A stretch of DNA of 64,000 nt from contig JAGWAS010000013.1 of the NCBI GenBank assembly GCA_021296235.1, positions 1 through 64,000 of the forward strand, in the 5' to 3' direction. Shown piece by piece: positions 46,474 to 55,370 of the stretch. The stretch is from Paracoccaceae bacterium. GTDB lineage: Bacteria > Pseudomonadota > Alphaproteobacteria > Rhodobacterales > Rhodobacteraceae. Positions within the stretch are counted from its first letter, which is position 1. Each line of letters starts with the position of its first letter. The notes under the pieces were generated by a model. That model had not been told where the DNA came from, made no database searches, and saw only the letters and a list, made by a program, of their open reading frames with translations. The position numbers and the translations under genes are program-made.

Positions 46474-47775
46474 TTACTCGGCAGCCCTTGCCATCGGGTT
46501 GTTGGGGTGGGTGGTCCAGTTCCGGTAGCTGTCGTCAACCGTTTCACCGGTTCTCAAATCCACATCTCCCGGTTTCAGTTCCTCCATGGTTATGCAGTTG
46601 TCGACTGGGCAAACATTGACGCACATGTTGCAAGCGACGCATTCGTCATCAAGGACTTCGAAGACCCGATCAGGTCTGATGGCAATCGCCTGATGTGAGG
46701 TGTCCTCGCAGACGGCATAGCACCGTCCACATTTAATGCAGAGTTCCTGATCGATTCTGGCCTTGGTTACGTAATTGAGGTTCAGATTCTGCCAGTCCGC
46801 TACATTTGGGACTGCAAGGCCCATGAAGTCGGAAACGGAGGAATATCCCTTTTCCTCCATCCAAAGCTCAAGGCCAGAAACGAGTTCGTCAATGATCTTG
46901 AATCCATAAGTCATGGCTGCCGTGCAAACCTGGACATTTCCGGAGCCCAAGGCGATGAACTCTGCTGCATCCCGCCAGGTGGTGATTCCTCCGATTCCGG
47001 AAATCGGAAGTTTCGAGGTTTCGGGATCCCTGGCGATTTCAGCAACCATGTTGAGTGCAATCGGCTTGACCGCCGGACCGCAATAGCCGCCATGCGATCC
47101 TCTCCCGTCAATTGATGGTTCGGGACTGAAGGTGTCGAGGTTTACGCTCGTGATTGAGGACACGGTGTTGATCAGTGAGACCGCGTCGGCACCGCCGGCC
47201 TTCGCCGCGCGAGCCGGGAATCTGATATCGGTAATGTTCGGGGTGAGTTTAACAATCACCGGCATCCTGGTGTTGGCCTTAACCCACCGGGCGACCATCT
47301 CGATGTATTCGGGTACCTGTCCCACTGCGGACCCCATTCCGCGTTCACTCATGCCGTGCGGACAGCCGAAATTCAGTTCAACACCGTCGGCGTCGGTTTC
47401 CTCCACCATGGGCAGAATGGTTTTCCACGGACCTTCCTCACAGGGAACCATGAGACTTACGACAACTGCGCGATCGGGAAACTCACGCTTGATGGCCTTG
47501 ATCTCGGAAAGATTGGTTCCGAGGGGCCTGTCGGTGATGAGTTCAATGTTGTTGAGGCCGAGCAGCCTCCGGTCCGCTCCCCAAACCGCACCGTAGCGAG
47601 GTCCGTTTACGTTAACGATGTGAGGGTCAAGACCAAGCGTTTTCCAGACAACCCCGCCCCAACCGGCACTGAACGCCCGGCGGACATTATATTCCTTGTC
47701 CGTCGGCGGTGCCGAGGCAAGCCAAAACGGGTTCGGTGAGTTGATTCCCAAAAAATTGGACTGCAGTGAAGGCAT
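46474..47775 (-). CDS. preA: NAD-dependent dihydropyrimidine dehydrogenase subunit PreA
   Basis: A 433-residue subunit with a dihydroorotate-dehydrogenase-like FMN barrel (FLGINSPNPFWLASAPPT, ELNFGCPHGMSERGMGSAVG with the active-site Cys, PVIVKLTPN). A C-terminal ferredoxin domain carries two 4Fe-4S motifs (CIKCGRCYAVC and CVACNMCVNVC). With PreT it reduces uracil or thymine to the dihydro form. It begins 44 bases after preT. Confidence 0.95.
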   Translation of the reverse strand: MPSLQSNFLGINSPNPFWLASAPPTDKEYNVRRAFSAGWGGVVWKTLGLDPHIVNVNGPRYGAVWGADRRLLGLNNIELITDRPLGTNLSEIKAIKREFPDRAVVVSLMVPCEEGPWKTILPMVEETDADGVELNFGCPHGMSERGMGSAVGQVPEYIEMVARWVKANTRMPVIVKLTPNITDIRFPARAAKAGGADAVSLINTVSSITSVNLDTFSPEPSIDGRGSHGGYCGPAVKPIALNMVAEIARDPETSKLPISGIGGITTWRDAAEFIALGSGNVQVCTAAMTYGFKIIDELVSGLELWMEEKGYSSVSDFMGLAVPNVADWQNLNLNYVTKARIDQELCIKCGRCYAVCEDTSHQAIAIRPDRVFEVLDDECVACNMCVNVCPVDNCITMEELKPGDVDLRTGETVDDSYRNWTTHPNNPMARAAE

Positions 47776-47819
47776 TGTTTTTCCTTTCCCAGTCTAAGTG
47801 GCCCACGGGCACTCGGCAC

Positions 47820-49157
47820 TCAATCCCTCGACAGCAACCGGTGGATGTCCTCAGCTGCATCCCGACCTTCGGCTACCGCTGTAACGGTCAGGTCATTTCC
47901 GCCCGACGCGCAGTCACCGCCGGCCCATACACCGGTCATGCTAGTGCGTCCCGGTCCGGACACGCAAATCTTGCCGCCCTCAATATCAAGGATATCGAAC
48001 CTGTCTTCGAGCCGTTGCCCGATTGCGATGAAGACTTGATCGGCGGGCAGGCGAAATGTCTCCCCGGTTCCGAGAATGCCATGTTCGGTTGTTTCTGTGC
48101 GTTCGAACTCAACGAGCCGGGATTTTCCTTCGGAAATAATCTTTACCGGCCGTGAGTCAGCTACGATCCTGACGCCCTTGGATGTCGCCAGATCCTGTTC
48201 AAAGATCGACGCACTCATTTTCTGCTTTGCACCCCGATAGGCGATCGTAACCGTCTGCGCACCAAGAAGTTTGGACTGGATCGCGGCATCGATCGCCGTC
48301 ATTCCACCTCCAATCACAACCACGTCCCTCCCTACGGCGATGCCGGAGAGGTCGGAGGCCTGTCTCAACCGGGCAATGAAACGAACGGCGTCCTCCACAT
48401 TGCCGAGGTTCGCTCCCTCAATTGCGATTGAATTGACACCACTCAAACCGAATCCGAGAAACACGGCGTCAAATTCCGTCCTGAGTTCATGCAATCTGAC
48501 CAAGTCCACCGGTTCCTCTCCGATGCACAAAGAGATGCCACCGATGGAGATCAGCCAATCCACTTCCTTGGCGGCAAATTGGTTGACGGTTTTGTATGCA
48601 GCAATTCCATACTCATTGAGGCCGCCGGGCTTGGATCTGGCCTCGAAAACCGAAACGTCGTGCCCCTTCATTGCGAGTCTGTGTGCGCAAGCCAGCCCTG
48701 CCGGTCCAGCGCCGACAACAGCGACGGATTTTCCTGTTGGCGCGGCCCGCGAATATGGATGAGTGCCGATTGCCATCAATGCGTCGGTCGCAAAGCGCTG
48801 AAGTCTACCGATCTCGACCGGTTTTCCTTCGGCCGCCTCCCTGACGCAGGCTTCCTCGCACAGAGTTTCCGTCGGACAGACGCGAGCGCACATCCCTCCA
48901 AGGATATTGCTGTCGAATATTGTTTTGGCCGCTGCCTTTTCGGCGCCCGAGGCAATTTGGCGAATGAATAGGGGAATGTCGATTTCGGTCGGGCAAGCTT
49001 CGATGCAAGGGGCTTCGTAGCAGAAATAGCACCTGTCCGCGGCAACCGCTGCCTCATGTCCGGTTAAGGGTGGATGCAGGTCCTTAAAGTTGGCGTGATA
49101 CTCCTCCGGTTCAAGCCGACCGGGAACAATGCCTGAGTAATGCCGTGAATTCGACAA
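47820..49157 (-). CDS. preT: NAD-dependent dihydropyrimidine dehydrogenase subunit PreT
   Basis: A protein of about 445 residues, homologous to the small subunit of glutamate synthase. The N-terminal cluster-binding Cys set is CYFCYEAPCIEACP and CARVCPTETLCEEAC. FAD site: VAVVGAGPAGLACAHRLA. NAD site: VVVIGGGMTAIDAA. C-terminal: GVWAGGDCASGG. It feeds electrons from NADH to PreA. I chose TTG at 49157 because AGGAG lies 7 bases before it; a TTG at 49175 lacks one. It is the first gene of the block. Confidence 0.93.
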   Translation of the reverse strand: MSNSRHYSGIVPGRLEPEEYHANFKDLHPPLTGHEAAVAADRCYFCYEAPCIEACPTEIDIPLFIRQIASGAEKAAAKTIFDSNILGGMCARVCPTETLCEEACVREAAEGKPVEIGRLQRFATDALMAIGTHPYSRAAPTGKSVAVVGAGPAGLACAHRLAMKGHDVSVFEARSKPGGLNEYGIAAYKTVNQFAAKEVDWLISIGGISLCIGEEPVDLVRLHELRTEFDAVFLGFGLSGVNSIAIEGANLGNVEDAVRFIARLRQASDLSGIAVGRDVVVIGGGMTAIDAAIQSKLLGAQTVTIAYRGAKQKMSASIFEQDLATSKGVRIVADSRPVKIISEGKSRLVEFERTETTEHGILGTGETFRLPADQVFIAIGQRLEDRFDILDIEGGKICVSGPGRTSMTGVWAGGDCASGGNDLTVTAVAEGRDAAEDIHRLLSRD

Positions 49158-49187
49158 TTCCGATCTCCTTGCCAAGAGAAATTATCG

Positions 49188-49202
49188 TACCATTAGTTGG
49201 TA
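49188..49202 (-). promoter_or_regulatory. Palindrome upstream of preT, possible GntR-type operator
   Basis: TACCA-TTAGT-TGGTA is a perfect inverted repeat with a 5-base spacer, about 31 bases upstream of the chosen preT start. TGGTA/TACCA half-sites are common in GntR-family operators. No regulator gene is in the window, so this is a suggestion only. Confidence 0.35.
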
Positions 49203-49422
49203 GGACAATTCCACCCAAAACGATTTAGATGCACAAACGGCCACACCGTGTTTGGGTCACTTCGCTGGTTCTGCGTTGCCGCGCCGCTTGGAAATCCTTG
49301 CTTCCGGACCTGTTGTGCCTGCGAGCTTTGGCGCCAACTTGGATGAGGCCGATACAGTGGGTTGAAAACAGCTGAAAGTCGGCTCTTGTCGACGCTTCCC
49401 AGTTGAGGTTACTAGTGTCCTT

Positions 49423-49512
49423 GGAGACGTGGCCGAGTGGTTGAAGGCGCTCCCCTGCTAAGGGAGTAGGCGGGGAACCGTCTCGAGGGTTCGAATCCCT
49501 CCGTCTCCGCCA
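49423..49512 (+). tRNA. tRNA-Ser(GCT)
   Basis: A 90-base class II tRNA with encoded CCA. The acceptor is GGAGACG/CGTCTCC, the anticodon arm CTCCC-CTGCTAA-GGGAG gives anticodon GCT (Ser codons AGC/AGU), there is a long variable arm (GGCGGGGAACCGTCTC region), and the T arm is GAGGGTTCGAATCCCTC. The length and variable arm fit serine. Confidence 0.95.
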
Positions 49513-50131
49513 ATCTCCATCCCCGCCGCGGGGCTGACGCGGTTGTTTTTCGAGTTCGCGTACGAAAGCGAGGCGACATTCCCGCCTCCCTTTTTCCGTG
49601 CCAGCGCGCTGCGGCGAGGTTGCCGTCCAAAATCCTTGAGACGCCTTTTGGCGCTGAGCTGCCCGTTCGACCCGACAGCGTCCGGAACCGCGTGCGAATC
49701 ATTCGGTAAAGTTCCGGAATTCTCTCAGCCAACTGGGGAGCTGACCGGCGGAGCCGGTTCAGCGCCTCGCCAATTATTCCAACAAAATGACCTGCAACCC
49801 AACAGCAATCGCCTACGTAACGCCGCAGGAGTGCCCGCCTCCTTCAGCTAAGGATGCGTACTGGCCTGTGCTTGATCCGGCTGCCGGTTCACGACCTTTC
49901 CTCGTTCAGCCAGCTGGCCATCGACTGCGTTGAGGCAGGTGCATCCGACCTGACCGTCCAGTCGGATCGCTGCCAAGTCGGACCGCGCCAACAGCTTCCT
50001 GATGAAGTCTCGTATGACAGGATGGCGCTGCTACCCGAAAATACCTGCTTGGAAAAGAAGACCTATACCGGATTGTACCTGATCAAACAAAAAAACACGG
50101 ACATAGGGAACTCGGAAAAACCGCCCGGCTC
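49513..50131. other. Gap after tRNA-Ser, no gene recognised
   Basis: About 620 bases. A minus-strand frame across the tRNA (49412-49732) is the common spurious antisense-tRNA product. The plus frame 49854-50135 has no motif, though its end may be part of the decayed transposase that follows. I found no integrase and no second copy of the tRNA 3' end. Confidence 0.4.
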
Positions 50132-50560
50132 ATGACCGAATATTCTGAGCCCCAACACCTACGGGCGCTTGTTCCGGACAAGGCAGAACGCAGGGCACGG
50201 CTGGAGGAAACGAAGGCGGATCTGAAGGCCGACAAGGTTGACGATGTCATTGCCGGGTTTGCACCCCACCGCCACATGGACGACGCAGTATCGAAGTGTG
50301 TCGATTATTTCGCCGCCAACAGTGCACAGATGCGACATGACAAGTTCCGGTAACGGGGCCTGCAGATCGGATCAGTTGTTGTCGAGAGCGCCTGCCGACA
50401 GATTGCGCGTCTGCGGATTAAACGGCCCGGAAGCCACTGGAGTGTCAGCGGTGCCAATGTGGTGCTTTCCATCAAATGCAATGTCAGGAACCGGCGTTGG
50501 GTCGATTTCCTCCAACGGAAATCTCAACAGGCCGTGGCCGCCTGGCCAAACAATTTGCAA
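50132..50560 (+). pseudogene. Transposase remnant C (ISKra4-like), with in-frame stop
   Basis: The frame from 50132 reads LKADKVDDVIAGFAPHRHMD, then CVDYFAANSAQMRHDKFR, then a TAA at 50351-50353. It continues in the same frame with RGLQIGSVVVESACRQIARL, RIKRPGSHWSVSGANVVLSI and KCNVRNRRWVDFL. GSxVVESAC and RPGSHWSVSGA are the conserved C-terminal blocks of ISKra4/UPF0236-like DDE transposases. One nonsense codon plus the missing N-terminal half make it a pseudogene. It is the best preserved of the three remnants and abuts a truncated oxidoreductase. Confidence 0.75.
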
Positions 50561-50832
50561 TGCACCACCTTTTGGGTGTCCAAAGCGTCGATGCGGGTCT
50601 GAAAATGCGCGTGCGACGGCCAGCAAACATCAATGACATCAATTTCGGAATCCAAAATCGCCACATTCAAGTTCCTGGTGAATGCGGCGCCGAATTTCCC
50701 GGCCAACGCAAGCCCGCGTTCTTCATTGAGATCGCATACAGGATGCATCGTGAACCGGTCAGCAAGTTTGGCATAACCCTTGCAGTGTTCGCCTCCAATT
50801 TCTGCTTCGACAATGCATGCCCTAAACGTCAT
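50550..50832 (-). pseudogene. Gfo/Idh/MocA oxidoreductase, truncated at 3' end
   Basis: Starts with ATG at 50832, overlapping the end of the upstream oxidoreductase gene. The translation follows the family N-terminus: a degraded nucleotide-binding start (VEAEIGGEHCKGYAKLADRF), VCDLNEERGLALAGKFGAA, then DSEIDVIDVCWPSHAHFQ and DALDTQKVVHCKLF, where the normal GKHVxCEKP would be. Similarity then stops and the sequence becomes the transposase remnant on the other strand. The NAD-binding GxGxxG is not intact. About two thirds of the gene is missing. Confidence 0.75.
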
Positions 50833-51832
50833 TGCATTCGGCTATTGTCTGAGCGCGGATTGCAAGCTCGGTCGTTGTAAATGTGTGTGCCTGCGGAACC
50901 GCCGTTTCGCTGCGATCCAGCATGTCGGCAACAATCCGAGGGAAATACGGCAGCGGCTCATCTGCGCATGGGATGAGTTCGTTTCTGCCTTCATTGACAA
51001 GAAACAGAGTGTTGGCAACGTGCGGCCGCCCAATATCGGTGTACTTCCGCAGTTCGATATGGCCTTCTGTACCTTGGATGAACAAGCGGCCGTCGCCCCA
51101 TGTCGGCAGGCCGTTTGGAGTGAACCAATCAACGCGGACATATCCGTGCCCCTTGGAGGATTTCAGCACCATCTCGCCAAAATCCTGAAACCCGGGACGG
51201 TCGGGCAACGTGGTGTTCTCGACGTGGGCATGCACAACATCGGCTGAGTCGCTTCCTGTAAACCACAGGAACTGATCGATCTGGTGGCTTCCGATATCGC
51301 ACAGGATGCCGCCAAACCGATCGCGCTGGAAATACCAGGGAGGGCGGGACTTGAGGTTTTGCTTGTGCGGTCCGAGACCAACGGTTTGCACAACTCTGCC
51401 GATCGCGCCGCCAAACACGAGCTCTTCAGCTTTGGTTGCGGCAGGAACTTCGAAGCGTTCCGAAAAGTTCACGGTCCAGATGCGGCCGGTGCGGGCCTGG
51501 GTCTTGCGTATGGTGTCGAGTTGGTCAAGCGTTATGCATCCAGGCTTGTCGACCATCACATCTTTGCCGGCTTCCATTGCCTCAACCGCCAATGCAGCCC
51601 GGTCAGCGGGAACTGCAGAGATCAGGACCATTGATACGGCCGGGTCGTCAAGGATACGACGGCGGTCAGCTGCTCTAACAAGCTCCGGAAATGTGCGGTT
51701 GAACTTCTCTTCAGTCACAGCCGGTCCGTCGTTCCAGTAGTGGGTGCACCCACAGCCCTGTGCCTTCATGTTTCCGAGCATTCCAAAAATATGACCGTGA
51801 TCGATTCCAAGAACGCCGAGCGTTGGTTGCAT
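50822..51832 (-). CDS. Gfo/Idh/MocA family oxidoreductase
   Basis: A protein of about 336 residues. It has an N-terminal Rossmann fold (LGVLGIDHGHIFGML, a variant of GxGxxG), VSMVLISAVPADRAALAVEA, and VMVDKPGCITLDQLD, where DKP replaces the usual EKP. The C-terminal substrate domain has GGILCDIGSHQIDQFLWFTG with the catalytic His. Such enzymes oxidise sugars or cyclitols with NAD(P). The substrate is unknown. The ATG at 51832 is one base from the preceding stop; the frame upstream overlaps the neighbour and is not conserved. Confidence 0.85.
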   Translation of the reverse strand: MQPTLGVLGIDHGHIFGMLGNMKAQGCGCTHYWNDGPAVTEEKFNRTFPELVRAADRRRILDDPAVSMVLISAVPADRAALAVEAMEAGKDVMVDKPGCITLDQLDTIRKTQARTGRIWTVNFSERFEVPAATKAEELVFGGAIGRVVQTVGLGPHKQNLKSRPPWYFQRDRFGGILCDIGSHQIDQFLWFTGSDSADVVHAHVENTTLPDRPGFQDFGEMVLKSSKGHGYVRVDWFTPNGLPTWGDGRLFIQGTEGHIELRKYTDIGRPHVANTLFLVNEGRNELIPCADEPLPYFPRIVADMLDRSETAVPQAHTFTTTELAIRAQTIAECNDV

Positions 51833-51833
51833 G

Positions 51834-52853
51834 TCAGATGTCCGTGAGCGAAGTTGTTTGACCGGTCCGGGCTGAACCCTCAAGCGCTGTGATCAGGCGG
51901 TGAACTTCAAGCGCCGCGCGGCCGGAAATGGGAGGGGGCCCGCCGGTGCGGACTGCCTCGGCGAATTCTTCGATGACAAGGCGGTGCCAATCGGACGTGA
52001 ACGCCATCGGGTCCGAACCGGCCCCAGATGCAGTATCCTCTCCATACTGCTCGAAACCGCCGTCCTGACGTTCGATGCGCAGCTTCCCTGCTTCAAGTTG
52101 TGCAGATCCTTCACGATGGTTCAATCTAATCGACTCAGTGCGTCCCGGATAACTAGCGGTGCTTGCAAAGAGTTGGCCGACCGCACCGTTCTTGAACCGG
52201 AGTCCAGCGACGACAAAATCTTCCGACTCCATTGAATGAAACCCGGTTGTCGCACTCATCGCCGTTACCGACTCGACTGGACCGGTCAAAGATAACGCCA
52301 AATCAATAGTATGAATTGCCTGGCTGATCAGAACGCCTCCGCCATCTCTTGAGTAGGTGCCCCGTCCGGGTTCATCGTAATACGCCTGTGGCCGCCACCA
52401 AGGGACATTGATTTCGACAGTTATGAGATCGCCAAGTGTCGGCATGAGGCGTCGCAGTTCTGCGACCGACGGCCGGGCGCGGTGTTGGAGGACGATGCCG
52501 AGCGGGACTGCCTTGGATTCGCATCTTTCAACAAGCATCACGGCGGCCGTAAGAGTCCGTTCCACCGGTTTTTCCATCAGAATCGGTTTGCCGGCCGCGA
52601 GCAGGGTTTCCACAATCTCGGCACGCGCATTCGGCGGAGTGGTAAGGATCGCAAAGTCGATTTCAGGATCTTCTGCCAACTCCTTCAGGTTTTCCGCCTC
52701 AACCGCTCCCAAATCTGGCCACTTGTTCAGGAACTCACGGCGACTTTTGCTTGAGCGCGCAAACACCGATGCCAACGAGACGGTCTTGGAGTTGCGAAAG
52801 GAGTCGCCGTAGATCCGCGACACCATACCAAGGCCAATAAGGGCGGCCTTCAT
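51834..52853 (-). CDS. Gfo/Idh/MocA family oxidoreductase
   Basis: A 339-residue NAD(P)-dependent oxidoreductase. It has AALIGLGMVSRIYGDSF, DFAILTTPPNARAEIVETLL, the PILMEKPVERTL loop with the catalytic EKP lysine, and GGGVLISQAIHTIDLALSLT in the C-terminal domain. It is intact. Its ATG overlaps the ATPase remnant stop, so it was once part of one operon with a carbohydrate-type ABC transporter. Confidence 0.9.
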   Translation of the reverse strand: MKAALIGLGMVSRIYGDSFRNSKTVSLASVFARSSKSRREFLNKWPDLGAVEAENLKELAEDPEIDFAILTTPPNARAEIVETLLAAGKPILMEKPVERTLTAAVMLVERCESKAVPLGIVLQHRARPSVAELRRLMPTLGDLITVEINVPWWRPQAYYDEPGRGTYSRDGGGVLISQAIHTIDLALSLTGPVESVTAMSATTGFHSMESEDFVVAGLRFKNGAVGQLFASTASYPGRTESIRLNHREGSAQLEAGKLRIERQDGGFEQYGEDTASGAGSDPMAFTSDWHRLVIEEFAEAVRTGGPPPISGRAALEVHRLITALEGSARTGQTTSLTDI

Positions 52854-53880
52854 CCGTTCGCCTGTTCGAGCACCCGCCCGTCCTCACCGAATTTATGGAA
52901 AATGTTGGTGTCGTAGCTGAACCCTGTTATCTGCCCCCGCTGGAGCGGAATCTGCCGGTCAAGCTGGACCGACAACGTGTCGCCATTTGGAATTCCGGCA
53001 TAGATGTTGGAAAGAGAGCCAAGCTGTTCGAAGTTACGAACTTCGACTTGACCGTTTCCGTCGCCCTCAAGAGAAACCTCAATTTCCTCCTGACGGATTC
53101 CAAACGTTATCTTGTGGCTGCCTGCGGCCGAATGCGACGCACTTCGCGTCATGCCGCTGTCGAAATTCAGCACGCTGTCCCCAAGCGTTCCTGAAAGGAA
53201 GTTCATCTGCGGTGCGTCGATGAATCCCGCCACAAACTTGTTGGCGGGGTGATTACGGAAGTCAAGCGGCTTGCCGATCTGTTCAACATTGCCATCCCGC
53301 AGAACCACACTCCCGTCGGCCACGGTCATGGCTTCAATTTGGTCATGGGTGACGTAGATCATTTTGTTGCCAAGTTCGGCATCGAGGCTCGAAATTTCAA
53401 CCCGCATTTGAAGACGCAGTTCAGCGTCGAGGTGTGAATGCGATTCGTCAAACAGGAAGATGATTGATTTGCGGACAATTGCCCTGCCGATCGCAACTAG
53501 CTGACGCTGACCGCCCGACAATTGCCTCGGACGTCTGCCAAGTAGTTTGTCAATATGAAGGAGTTTCGCAACCGAATCAACTCGCCGTCCAATCGCGTTG
53601 CGCGGCATGCGGAAATTCCCCAACCCGAACGGCAGGTTCCGCCGAACACTCATATGGGGACAGTGAGTTTTGCATTGAACCACCATTGTGAGCCCGCGTT
53701 CGGACGCCGGACCATTGTTCGACATCGGAAGTGTCAAACAACATCGTGTCTACCACAATGACACGATGATCCAACCATTGGAATTCGGTGAATTGGATTC
53801 GACGGTCAAGAGTTTGATTTGTATCGAAACCGCAAACGGTCCCGCGGGGTTTGCCGGCCCCTTACGCCGAAGTTGGGGCT
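52850..53880 (-). pseudogene. MalK/UgpC-type ABC ATPase, 5' part decayed
   Basis: The open part (52850-53737, 295 codons) has PASERGLTMVVQ, PHMSVRRNLPFGLG, signature LSGGQRQLVAIGRAIV, Walker B IIFLFDES, D-loop SHLDAE, H-loop VTHDQIEAM and the C-terminal TOBE region. It lacks Walker A. Going upstream the frame breaks: a different frame reads GPFAVSIQIKLLTVE and SNSPNSNGWIIV where a P-loop and following strand should be, without the needed GKS/T. Normal proteins are about 350-370 residues. Several conserved spots are altered (QSYAL to QCKTH, DEP to DES). I judge it non-functional. Confidence 0.75.
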
Positions 53881-54236
53881 TCACTTCATACCAATGCAGC
53901 AGTGGGTTGAAGATTGATGCTGGCGAGTTGGCGCAACATTTGCACTGCAATGTGTTTGGTCCCCGAGTTCGACATTGAGTGTGGTTGGGTTCAAGTGTCC
54001 ATCTGGACGACTGAATGAGAATTGGGTCTGACTGTTCAACGAAATTGAACATCCTGAATTCAAATGATGACGCATGCCATGCCTTCCGCCTGATTGGACA
54101 AGAAATCTTGATGCGTGGGCGTCAAGGCAGGAACTTTGGGACAGGACAGATCGTTCATGCTCAGGGATAACGTTCCAATCGACTGCTGTTGCGTCCCCGC
54201 CTTGGAATTCAGAGGCAAAAAGCCAATGCTCATGCC
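53881..54236. other. Gap, no gene recognised
   Basis: About 350 bases upstream of the broken ATPase. A minus frame spans it (53881-54399) but overlaps the DUF2157-like gene and shows no motif. Probably decayed promoter or transporter sequence. Confidence 0.35.
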
Positions 54237-55370
54237 TCAGGCCAGGTTGCGTTTGTTGCCGGCGCGGCTGGTATCGGTAACCGGCGTCAATCGACCAAGC
54301 CAAGACCAGTCGGGCAATGCGGCGAACATCATCGACCGCAATCCGGACCAAAAGGTTGCAAGCAACACCACGGCCAAGCCTAGCACCAGCAGGATCCATG
54401 CATTTTGGTCGAACACCTGAGCCAGCAGTACCCCGCCCCAGATGGTTCCGGCGGCGGCAAATGATCGGCGATCAATCAGCAGCGCAAAAAGAAGTATTGG
54501 CACCAGTGCCATTGCCGTGAACAAAGCGGCCCAGTTTCCACCAGAACTCCAAGCAGTCCAAGCAACGGTATTCACGATGGCCGGTGCTGCTGCCAAGTGT
54601 AACCAGAATGCACAGGCCGAAGCGTTGCCTATGCGGCGCGGATCAGCAAAATCAAACAGCATGGCGGCGGTTGTGGCGCCAATTCCGAACAGAAGGGTCA
54701 GGAAGGGAGCTGTTGTGCCACCCGTAAGGCTGAACGCCGTTTTCCAGTCTTGAACTAAAATCGGATTTTCAATGTCCGGTACGAAGGAAAGCAGGAAGGC
54801 GAGTACAGCCATGCTGGTGAGAAAAAGAGTGAATGGTACTTTGTGCACGGCATACCAGGCGACCAACGCTGCGGCCATCATAAGGGCAACGAACCGAAGA
54901 TGATCGTTCTGCCAATCTCCGAGCAAATGATTAATGCAAAGCGCCACCGCAATTGACCAGCCAATTGCAAGCACAATGCCAGGAAGCACCATCCGTTTTC
55001 GTTTGACGAAATAGACGGGGAGCAGGGCACAACAGACGGCGAGTGTCAGAACCGGCGGCCAGAAGCCTTCAGAGTTCCCCCAGCTAAGTGTGGTGGCACC
55101 TATGATGGCAATTACAAGGCCAAGCGAGACGAATATCTCGGCAAAGCCACTGAATACTCTGACCGGCTCGTCATCCGTTCGGCTGCGACGGGACCGGATG
55201 AATGCGTTGAGCTGTTCTGCAGTCTTTGCGTCAATGATGTCGGCGTCGCAGGCAGCCCTTATATCGTCCTCAGTCAGATTTGGTTTGCCGGGTATTCTAC
55301 ACCTTATGATGGTAAACCGCCGGATTTGCACTGCCCAGTTCGGTGGTAAGAGAACTGAATAACTCGTCAA
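54237..55370 (-). CDS. DUF2157-like polytopic membrane protein
   Basis: Up to 377 residues. A short soluble N-terminal part (LTEDDIRAACDADIIDAKTA followed by EQLNAFI, resembling the helix-turn start of DUF2157 proteins) precedes about ten hydrophobic helices, among them FVSLGLVIAIIGATTL, VLTLAVCCALLPVYF and WILLVLGLAVVLLATF. The function of the family is unknown. The start is unclear: the frame begins at a TTG (55370), and about 30 residues before LTEDD look unconserved. Confidence 0.65.
   Translation of the reverse strand: MTSYSVLLPPNWAVQIRRFTIIRCRIPGKPNLTEDDIRAACDADIIDAKTAEQLNAFIRSRRSRTDDEPVRVFSGFAEIFVSLGLVIAIIGATTLSWGNSEGFWPPVLTLAVCCALLPVYFVKRKRMVLPGIVLAIGWSIAVALCINHLLGDWQNDHLRFVALMMAAALVAWYAVHKVPFTLFLTSMAVLAFLLSFVPDIENPILVQDWKTAFSLTGGTTAPFLTLLFGIGATTAAMLFDFADPRRIGNASACAFWLHLAAAPAIVNTVAWTAWSSGGNWAALFTAMALVPILLFALLIDRRSFAAAGTIWGGVLLAQVFDQNAWILLVLGLAVVLLATFWSGLRSMMFAALPDWSWLGRLTPVTDTSRAGNKRNLA

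Noticed and set aside
49412-49732. Minus-strand ORF of 106 codons over tRNA-Ser, containing a GFEPSRRFP-like stretch
   Set aside because: It is the well-known spurious product of translating a tRNA-Ser antisense strand.
49423-50560. Genomic island inserted at tRNA-Ser
   Set aside because: No integrase, and no second copy of the tRNA 3' end was seen; only a transposase remnant lies downstream.
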